In this document: piece by piece, positions 1-4,919 of the stretch
Layout of the letters: each line of letters begins with the position of its first letter
Numbering within the stretch: the first letter of the stretch is position 1
Assembly (NCBI GenBank): GCA_031406795.1
Contig: JANOHV010000092.1
Coordinates: 1-12,200, forward strand
DNA length: 12,200 nucleotides
From: DATDCY01 sp031406795 [NCBI: Candidatus Rokuibacteriota bacterium]
GTDB taxonomy: Bacteria > JAUVQV01
Direction of reading: 5' to 3'
Notes under the pieces: model-generated
The model's input: the letters and a program-made list of their open reading frames with translations, nothing else
The model's database searches: none
Told to the model about the DNA's origin: nothing
Made by a program: the position numbers and the translations under genes

Positions 1-134
1 CGCACCACGACGTCGAGCTGCACTATGTCGACCCCGGACGCCTGCTCTGCTTCGCCCGGGAGCGGCTTTCGCCGCGCGTGGTTCTGCGGGAAGACCTCGT
101 TCCCGAGGGACTGCTGCTGTCAGTTTACCGCTGA
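1..134 (+). CDS. 3' end of an unrecognised protein (partial)
   Basis: An open frame enters from the left edge (first full codon at 3) and ends with TGA at 132-134, giving 43 residues ending LLLSVYR. Its codons are GC-rich at third positions like the flanking chromosomal genes, and its residues (mixed charged and hydrophobic, with DPGRLLCF and EDLVPEGLL) read like a real C-terminus rather than a shadow frame. It converges on the aminotransferase, whose stop lies 53 bases away. I do not recognise the family from this tail, and no function is proposed. Confidence 0.5.
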   Translation, partial: HHDVELHYVDPGRLLCFARERLSPRVVLREDLVPEGLLLSVYR

Positions 135-159
135 TCGAACGGCCGCGGTGGCGGACTCC

Positions 160-177
160 AAAACCGGCGCGGGCCGG
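160..177 (-). terminator. Probable intrinsic terminator of the aminotransferase
   Basis: Read on the minus strand, a 5-bp all-GC stem (CCGGC, loop CCGC, GCCGG; 164-177) is followed directly by TTTT (160-163). It lies about 10 bases after the aminotransferase stop, between two convergent genes. The stem and T-run are short, so this is a modest rho-independent terminator candidate. The hairpin has no U-tract on the plus strand. Confidence 0.4.
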
Positions 178-186
178 CGGGGTGCT

Positions 187-1398
187 TCAGCGGGACTTGA
201 CCCAGCCTGCCAGCCGCCGCGCGGCCTCGTCCAGCGTCTCGTCGCGCTTGCAGAAACAGAAGCGCACGAGCGAACGTCCATCCTCCGGGCGTGAGAAGAA
301 ACTCGGGCCCGGGACGACCGCGACCCCCGGATCGCGCACCAGCTCCAGCGCGAACGCCGTGGCGTCCAGCCCGGTCAGCCCGGAGATATCCGCCATGACG
401 TAATAGGCGCCCGACGGCGGAAAGCACCGGAATCCCGCCTGTTCGAGCACCGGCACGAACCGGTCGCGCTTGGCCCGGTACAACTCGGCGAGGCCGCGGT
501 AGTAGGAGTCCGGGAGCGACAGCGCCGTGATCCCCGCCTCCTGCAGCGGGGCGGCGGCCCCGACCGTCAGGAAGTCGTGCACCTTGCGGATCCCGGCGGT
601 CAGCGCCGCCGGCGCAATCGCGTAGCCGATGCGCCAGCCGGTCACCGAGTAGCTCTTGCTCAGCCCGTTGATCGTGATCGTGCGCTCGCGCATCCCCGGC
701 AGCGTCGCGATCAGCACGTGCTCGTGACCGTCGAAGAGGATGTGCTCGTAGATCTCGTCGGTGATCGCCAGGCAGTCGTGCTCGAGACACAGCGCGGCGA
801 TTTCTTCGAGCTCCGCGCGCGAGAAGACCTTGCCGGTCGGGTTGTTCGGCGTGTTCAGGATCACCGCGCGGGTGCGCGGGCCGAACGCGCGCCGCAGATC
901 GACGGGGTCGTAGGCCCACGACCGCGCGCCACGCTCCCCCGTGATCGGCCGCAGCGGCACGAAGCGCGGCGTCGCGCCGCAGAGCACGGCGTCGGGGGCG
1001 TAGTTCTCGTAGAACGGCTCGAAGACGACCACTTCGTCGCCGGGGTCGACCACCGCCAGCAGCGCCGCGATCATCGCCTCGGTCGAGCCGCAGGTCACGG
1101 TGACCTCGCGCTCCGGGTCGATCTGCATCCCGGTGAACCGCCCGATCTTCGCCGCGAGCGCGTCGCGGAAGCCCTTCGCGCCCCAGGTGATCGCATACTG
1201 GTTGACGTCGCCGCGGATCGCGCGGCAGGCCGCCTCCTTGATCTCGTCGGGGCACGGGAAGTCCGGGAACCCCTGCGCCAGATTCACCGCGCCGTGCGCC
1301 AGCGCGTGCCGCGTCATCTCGCGGATGACGGACTCGGAGAACTGCCGCGCCTTGGCGGAGAGGCGCACGGTGGTGGACGAATCCCGCATTGGTTCCAT
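187..1398 (-). CDS. PLP-dependent class I/II aminotransferase
   Basis: This 403-residue protein is a fold-type I aminotransferase, a cytoplasmic enzyme that transfers an amino group from an amino acid to a 2-oxo acid through pyridoxal phosphate. Family marks are NLAQGFPDFPCP near the N-terminus, the NPTG loop with N186, the DEIYEHILFDG segment carrying the cofactor-binding Asp and Tyr, and the Schiff-base lysine K248 in GLSKSYSVTGWRIGY. A C-terminal LVRFCFCK stretch probably supplies the substrate-carboxylate arginine. Length and motifs fit the methionine / kynurenine-oxoglutarate / aspartate aminotransferase-like group, but substrate cannot be read from sequence. The start is ATG at 1398, and ATG at 1389 is an alternative; neither has a clear Shine-Dalgarno. 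It lies 90 bases behind the SDR-fusion gene on the same strand, so co-transcription is possible. Confidence 0.93.
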   Translation of the reverse strand: MEPMRDSSTTVRLSAKARQFSESVIREMTRHALAHGAVNLAQGFPDFPCPDEIKEAACRAIRGDVNQYAITWGAKGFRDALAAKIGRFTGMQIDPEREVTVTCGSTEAMIAALLAVVDPGDEVVVFEPFYENYAPDAVLCGATPRFVPLRPITGERGARSWAYDPVDLRRAFGPRTRAVILNTPNNPTGKVFSRAELEEIAALCLEHDCLAITDEIYEHILFDGHEHVLIATLPGMRERTITINGLSKSYSVTGWRIGYAIAPAALTAGIRKVHDFLTVGAAAPLQEAGITALSLPDSYYRGLAELYRAKRDRFVPVLEQAGFRCFPPSGAYYVMADISGLTGLDATAFALELVRDPGVAVVPGPSFFSRPEDGRSLVRFCFCKRDETLDEAARRLAGWVKSR

Positions 1399-1488
1399 GG
1401 CCGCGCATTGTACCCCAACGCGCCACCGCGATACACCGGACCGGGCATGACGGCCGCCGCCATCATGCGCGTCCGGCGACCTCGGCAG

Positions 1489-3015
1489 CTACGCCTCGGG
1501 GTCCGCGATGGTCCCCGCCTCGTGCTCCTCGAAAACCTCCTGTATCTGATCGATGCCGAATTCCACCGACATCGCCAGGTAAACGTGGATCGCCTGCCGG
1601 TAGCGCACGGCCTCCGGATCGCGCTTCAGGACTTCCAGGCTCGCGCGCCGCAATCCTTTGAGGGAGGCGACCAGTTCCTCGACGCGATACCCCTGCCGGT
1701 AACGGTGTTCCGCCAGCTCGCGGCAGTAGGCCATGAAACTCCCCTTGGTGCCCGCACGCACCGCCTCCATCAGGCTGCGGATGAGCAGGCCCGCCTGATA
1801 CTCGCGTTCCTCGGCCCCCAGCTCGCGGAAGCGGGCCAGGGCGGGGTCCGCCCCCGGCCCCTCGAAACAGCGGCGGAATTCTGCGGCGATCTCCTCCGCG
1901 TGGCGGCGAAAGAGTCGGAAGACGACGTAATTGGGGCGGATCTGATGATGCTCGAGCGCCTCGGCGTTGCGGCGCTTCCACTCCACCGGGTCGGAGCGCT
2001 TGTTCTCGATCATGTAGGGAACGCGGCTCAGGAGCCCGAGTCGCGGGTGCGGCTCCCACTCGAGAATGCGCCGGGTGCGGCTCGCGTCCACCCACAGAAA
2101 GGTGTCGATATACCGCGCCATCCAGGGGCGCTCGAAGGGCCGCTCCCCCCGCATCCTGCCAACGAGGTCGTTGAGCGCCATCCCGGGACCGGCCAGCACG
2201 GCCGGGATCAGGATCGGCGTGCGGGGGCGTCCCGCGGCGTAAGTCGTCGCGGCCGTGAACAGCTCCCGGTGCGAGACGGCCCCGTCGGTGCTTGCGATCA
2301 GCGTGAGGGAGCGCTCGAGCACGTCCATCCGTTCAAGGACCCGCAGGACGAAGGACACCGCGTCGCGCACGTGCAGGTACGGGGTCGAGGTTTCCCCGCG
2401 CCCGCCGAGACACCGGGCGTTCCAGGCGTTGGAGAGCCAGGTCTCGAGAAAGAAGTAGAGCGGCGGGAACTCGCACCAGTCGGAGAAGAGCGCCCCGAAA
2501 CGCACCGAGACCGTCGGGAAGTCGCGGGAGCGCTCAAAGACCAGCTCCTCCCCGACCCGCTTCGTCCGGGCGTAGACGTGGTCCCCGTCCGCCGGTGCGT
2601 CCTCGTCGAGCGGCGTGCGGTCGCGGCGCACGCGGGCCGCGCCGGCCGAGCTCGCGAAGATGAACCGCCGCAGGCCGAGGCTCCGGCAGGCGTCCAGCAC
2701 GTGCCCGAGCCCGTCGACATTCGTGCGCTGGTACTCGGGATCCTCCTCGCCGGTGAAGTCGTAGTAGGCGGCGAGGTGGATGAACGCGTCGACGCGCCCC
2801 CCGGCGCGGATCTCGGCGAAGGTCTCCTCCACCGCGGCGGCGTCGCCGAGGTCGATCTGATGCCAGCTCATGTTCTCGTGATCGGGGACGTACGCCTCGG
2901 CACGGGGCCGTCGGTCGATCCCGACCACCCGCGCCCGGCCGAGAAGAGCCCCGACGAGCCGGCGGCCGAGAAAGCCGGACCCTCCGGTGACGATGACCCT
3001 CGGCAGTGCGCTCAT
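1489..3015 (-). CDS. NAD-dependent epimerase/dehydratase (extended SDR) fused to an RsbRD_N-like helical domain
   Basis: This protein has 508 residues, against roughly 300-350 for a plain extended SDR. Residues 1 to about 330 form the SDR. They include the Rossmann motif TGGSGFLG (G11, G14, G17), IDRRP at the end of beta-2, HLAAYYDF, the FASSAG catalytic-Ser region, and the catalytic pair Y148 and K152 in YARTK. This half probably oxidises, reduces or epimerises a nucleotide-linked or similar substrate with NAD(P). From about residue 345 to 508 the chain is almost wholly helical (AEEIAAEFRR, LIRSLMEAVRAG, YCRELAEHRYRQGYRVEELVASL). This pattern resembles the RsbRD N-terminal domain (PF14361) of RsbR-type stress co-antagonists. 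The start at ATG 3015 is backed by GGAAAGGA about 7 bases upstream and the immediate nucleotide-binding motif. The substrate is unknown and the domain assignment of the tail is inference. Confidence 0.85.
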   Translation of the reverse strand: MSALPRVIVTGGSGFLGRRLVGALLGRARVVGIDRRPRAEAYVPDHENMSWHQIDLGDAAAVEETFAEIRAGGRVDAFIHLAAYYDFTGEEDPEYQRTNVDGLGHVLDACRSLGLRRFIFASSAGAARVRRDRTPLDEDAPADGDHVYARTKRVGEELVFERSRDFPTVSVRFGALFSDWCEFPPLYFFLETWLSNAWNARCLGGRGETSTPYLHVRDAVSFVLRVLERMDVLERSLTLIASTDGAVSHRELFTAATTYAAGRPRTPILIPAVLAGPGMALNDLVGRMRGERPFERPWMARYIDTFLWVDASRTRRILEWEPHPRLGLLSRVPYMIENKRSDPVEWKRRNAEALEHHQIRPNYVVFRLFRRHAEEIAAEFRRCFEGPGADPALARFRELGAEEREYQAGLLIRSLMEAVRAGTKGSFMAYCRELAEHRYRQGYRVEELVASLKGLRRASLEVLKRDPEAVRYRQAIHVYLAMSVEFGIDQIQEVFEEHEAGTIADPEA

Positions 3016-3040
3016 CGGTGTTCCTTTCCTTCCTCGGCGG

Positions 3041-3087
3041 GGCGTTAAGCCGGGGAGTTTTTCAGCAACGCCTTATAAGGGTTGGGC
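3041..3087 (-). repeat. attC-like site A (end of glycosylase cassette)
   Basis: The minus strand reads GCCCAAC (fits the R'' consensus RYYYAAC; 3081-3087), then CCTTATAAGG, then GGCGTT (3067-3072), which pairs with AACGCC (3041-3046). The 16-mer CAACGCCTTATAAGGG (plus strand, 3066-3081) is identical to site C. It overlaps the 3' end of the glycosylase gene, as attC sites often do. No matching R' (GTTRRRY) half is recognisable on the far side before the SDR gene, so the site is either decayed, truncated at the island edge, or a different kind of repeat. Confidence 0.45.
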
Positions 3088-3518
3088 AGTTTCCCCTTTT
3101 CCCACTCGGCTTGTGCACCCCGCTGTACCCGAAACAACGGATGCGGTTGTGGTCGTTTCACTGTTTCAAGATTCGCCCGCCATTGCGGATTGCGCACTCT
3201 CAGTTTCTCCATCAAATGACTCCATTCAAACTGAAGCTGGCCACGCGTCACATCGGACTGGCCTGAAGCCCGAGATCGACTGATCTTTCGACTATCAAAA
3301 TGATAGCCGCGAGTCACCGCCTCAATGTGTACGATTCGCAGATATTCCGCAATGGCGCCGAGCGGTGAAGGTTGCTTCTGAAACCGAACGAGCTGGGAAT
3401 GGTTGGCATACCCTCTCGTCTTTCCACTGAGCACTGCCTGAGCAAGAAGTCCTTCTCGCCACAGGGCAACCAGACCGGGCGGGTCAAGGTACTTCGGATG
3501 CAGACTCCAAATGCGCAT
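3045..3518 (-). CDS. Pyrimidine dimer DNA glycosylase / endonuclease V-like protein (Pyr_excise family)
   Basis: This 157-residue protein begins MRIWSLHPKYLD, with LVALWREGLLAQAVL and TRGYANHSQLVRF following, then EAVTRGYHFDSRKI and, near the C-terminus, HPLFRVQRG-AEWEK. This is the pattern I associate with the bacterial branch of PF03013, related to T4 endonuclease V, which cuts the glycosidic bond at UV-induced pyrimidine dimers and nicks the strand. E22 aligns by position with catalytic Glu23 of the T4 enzyme. Residue 2 is Arg rather than Thr, the T4 nucleophile, so the activity is unproven. The last residues (NPYKALLKNSPA) are encoded by the attC-like repeat. The start at ATG 3518 has no strong Shine-Dalgarno. 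It is the last unit of the accessory island, 29 bases before the SDR-fusion gene. Confidence 0.72.
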   Translation of the reverse strand: MRIWSLHPKYLDPPGLVALWREGLLAQAVLSGKTRGYANHSQLVRFQKQPSPLGAIAEYLRIVHIEAVTRGYHFDSRKISRSRASGQSDVTRGQLQFEWSHLMEKLRVRNPQWRANLETVKRPQPHPLFRVQRGAQAEWEKGKLPNPYKALLKNSPA

Positions 3519-3540
3519 GGTTGTCGTTTACTCTTCTCGA

Positions 3541-3642
3541 GCACAACGTCGCAATGAATTGTGGGTGCGCCTTTACACCCGGATTGACAGAGTCCTTGTC
3601 CCGATAGCAGCCGTCGGCTCCATTGCCTTATAAGTGTTCGCC
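3541..3642 (-). repeat. attC-like site B (end of toxin-antitoxin cassette)
   Basis: On the minus strand GGCGAAC (3636-3642) starts 4 bases after the toxin stop. It is followed by ACTTATAAGGC and then GCAATG (3621-3626), which pairs with CATTGC (3551-3556), and finally GTTGTGC (3541-3547) as a possible R' box. The 102-base span fits the known attC size range. The interior holds small hairpins (AGCC-GAC-GGCT, and GGGTG...CACCC). The outer boxes match the RYYYAAC/GTTRRRY consensus only partly and share just the 10-mer GCCTTATAAG with sites A and C. The next gene starts 23 bases beyond, which is cassette-like spacing. Confidence 0.42.
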
Positions 3643-3646
3643 GGTG

Positions 3647-3928
3647 CTATTTGCTTTTCAAATGTGTTTTCAAATCTCTGTAGTAATTTTGGTGCGGTCC
3701 GATCATTATCAACTCGAGGCTATCACTGCTGAAACGGTACGCAAGAAGATACAATTGGTTCATCAAATTAAACTTATGGACAAAAATACCTCTCAGGTCG
3801 CCTTTCTTTTCAGTTCCGATAGAAGGATTTTGAATGATCTGATTAATTTCGCTATCTAGTTCTAGTTTTTCTGCTTTAGTAAGTTTTTGTACTCTTTTTT
3901 CAAATGACCTTGATTGATAGATTTTCAT
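3647..3928 (-). CDS. RelE/ParE-family toxin
   Basis: This protein has 93 residues, a typical size for a RelE/ParE-fold toxin. It starts MKIYQSRSFEKRVQKL, with a helical pair (KAEKLELDSEINQIIQNP), then the strand-rich core GDLRGIFVHKF, QLYLLAYRF and LELIMIGPHQNYYRDLK. Relatives either cleave mRNA at the ribosome or poison gyrase, and the sequence does not decide which. It lies 6 bases behind the antitoxin gene, in the usual antitoxin-first order, so the pair is surely co-transcribed and probably autoregulated. Its AT-rich base use differs sharply from the flanking GC-rich genes, a sign of transfer. The start at ATG 3928 is set by the N-terminal family pattern. Confidence 0.85.
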   Translation of the reverse strand: MKIYQSRSFEKRVQKLTKAEKLELDSEINQIIQNPSIGTEKKGDLRGIFVHKFNLMNQLYLLAYRFSSDSLELIMIGPHQNYYRDLKTHLKSK

Positions 3929-3934
3929 CAGGAA

Positions 3935-4153
3935 TCATCCGAATTGATATTCTGCCTTTTCGTTCTGATCCAATTCTTCCAAACCGACCAAGATTTCTCT
4001 TATCAGATGGTAGGTTAAATCTGAGTTTTCTTCGGCGCACTTACCGATTGCTGCCCAGTGCTCAATTTGACCAGTCACCGAACGATGCTCAATCTTGCTG
4101 AATTTCCGTGCTTCATTTACCAACAGTTCAGATATTCTCACCGCGGTTGCCAT
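3935..4153 (-). CDS. ParD-like type II antitoxin
   Basis: This is a 72-residue protein reading MATAVRISELLVNEARKFSK, then IEHRSVTGQIEHWAAIGK and a C-terminal acidic helix (LTYHLIREILVGLEELDQ). It matches the ParD-like antitoxin pattern (PF11903 type): an N-terminal ribbon-helix-helix that binds DNA and a C-terminal segment that would wrap the toxin. I chose ATG 4153 over the upstream in-frame GTG at 4162 because AGGTGG stands 5 bases before the ATG and homologues begin at this point. It would repress its own promoter and neutralise the adjacent RelE/ParE toxin. Confidence 0.82.
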   Translation of the reverse strand: MATAVRISELLVNEARKFSKIEHRSVTGQIEHWAAIGKCAEENSDLTYHLIREILVGLEELDQNEKAEYQFG

Positions 4154-4198
4154 TTTGCCCACCTACTCTCCCTTTAAGATTTATGCCGTGCGCATAGC

Positions 4199-4225
4199 AT
4201 GCAACATTACATTGCATATTGCAAC
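4199..4225. promoter_or_regulatory. Possible toxin-antitoxin operator
   Basis: About 46-72 bases upstream of the antitoxin start is an inverted repeat ATGCAA (4199-4204) / TTGCAT (4212-4217), and TGCAAC recurs at 4200-4205 and 4220-4225, 20 bases apart (about two helical turns). Ribbon-helix-helix antitoxins bind short inverted or direct repeats upstream of their operon, so this is a plausible operator. No convincing -35/-10 pair could be placed beside it. Confidence 0.3.
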
Positions 4226-4257
4226 CTATCGTTTCCTTTTGTTCTTTCTGGCGAGTA

Positions 4258-4309
4258 GCGTTTAGCCGCGGGCGTGACCGTCATCTACAACGCCTTATAA
4301 GGGTCAGGT
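4258..4309 (-). repeat. attC-like site C (end of reductase cassette)
   Basis: The minus strand reads ACCTGAC (4303-4309; one mismatch to RYYYAAC), then CCTTATAAGG, then a stem GCGTT(G)TAG (4285-4293) pairing with CTAAACGC (4258-4265) with one unpaired base (C4288 on the plus strand). A single extrahelical base in the 5' arm is what attC L'' boxes show, and it points to the same orientation as the genes. The 16-mer CAACGCCTTATAAGGG (plus strand, 4288-4303) equals that of site A. It encodes the reductase C-terminus. The R' half is not recognisable. Confidence 0.45.
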
Positions 4310-4905
4310 GATACTTTGGAATATCGCTCTGAAATTATGCACGAGATTTCGGCAAGCCAGGTTTTCCGTTCAGTCTCGGTGCTGGTCACGACAACACCAA
4401 AGGTTCTCCGATAGAAATCACTCACCCCGCAGAGATCGAATATGCAGTTCTTCCAGATGAGTTCCAAGGGGTCTCCAAATACGGACTGCTCTCTTTCTGC
4501 ATTGGTGTTTGATGTATTGAAAACAGTGGCCGACCGAGCATTCAGGAGACCTCTTGGGACGCCTTCTCCCTTGTCCCCTTCAATGAACTCGTATGCAACC
4601 CCAGGTCGAATTACTCGATCAACCCATCCCTTTAAAATGGCTGGGGGTTGCCCCCACCAATTTGGGTGAATGATGACAATCCCTGAGGCGGTCGATATTT
4701 CGGAACAGTGCTTTTCAATATCAGGGGACAATGTGACATCCTTGGGAAGCTCGCCGACCGGCAAAACACAGTCGAACCGCTCTGCGTACAAGTCATGGAA
4801 ATTGACCTTGTGGCCGTTTGCTTGGAGGACAGCAACGCAAGTAGATGCAATGGCGTGGTTGAAACTGCCGTTATCGGGGTGTGCTAGAACTACTGAGACC
4901 GCCAT
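4285..4905 (-). CDS. NAD(P)H-quinone-reductase-like flavodoxin-fold oxidoreductase
   Basis: This 206-residue protein belongs to the flavodoxin_2 group (NQO1/MdaB/YwrO-like). Members reduce quinones or similar acceptors by two electrons using NAD(P)H and FAD or FMN, usually as cytoplasmic dimers. Visible marks are VVLAHPDNGSFNHAI at the N-terminus (phosphate-binding region), LYAERFD, the conserved HPNWWGQPPAILKGWVDRV block (about residues 91-109), and GVPRGLLNARSATVFNTSNT. The start is ATG 4905, 14 bases after the RND pump stop, with only a weak GAAGAG before it. It ends SPDPYKAL, the last six residues being written by the attC-like repeat. Codon use is less GC-rich than the efflux genes. It is probably the first cassette of the island and could be read through from the efflux operon. 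Confidence 0.85.
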   Translation of the reverse strand: MAVSVVLAHPDNGSFNHAIASTCVAVLQANGHKVNFHDLYAERFDCVLPVGELPKDVTLSPDIEKHCSEISTASGIVIIHPNWWGQPPAILKGWVDRVIRPGVAYEFIEGDKGEGVPRGLLNARSATVFNTSNTNAEREQSVFGDPLELIWKNCIFDLCGVSDFYRRTFGVVVTSTETERKTWLAEISCIISERYSKVSPDPYKAL

Positions 4906-4919
4906 CTCTTCGGCATGCT

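Noticed and set aside
1407-1412. TACAAT on the minus strand just before the aminotransferase start, as a -10
   Set aside because: No -35-like hexamer at a proper distance and it would place transcription start at or past the ATG.
577-3048. An 823-codon plus-strand open frame opposite the aminotransferase and SDR-fusion genes
   Set aside because: Same low-complexity Arg/Pro/Ala composition; it spans two recognised minus-strand genes and their intergenic gap.
3041-3087. Reading the CCTTATAAGG sites as plain intrinsic terminators
   Set aside because: No U-tract follows, the core is a tight palindrome without a loop, and the same motif is used as coding sequence at two gene ends.
3935-4162. GTG start at 4162 for the antitoxin
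   Set aside because: The ribosome-binding AGGTGG overlaps that start and is placed correctly for ATG 4153.
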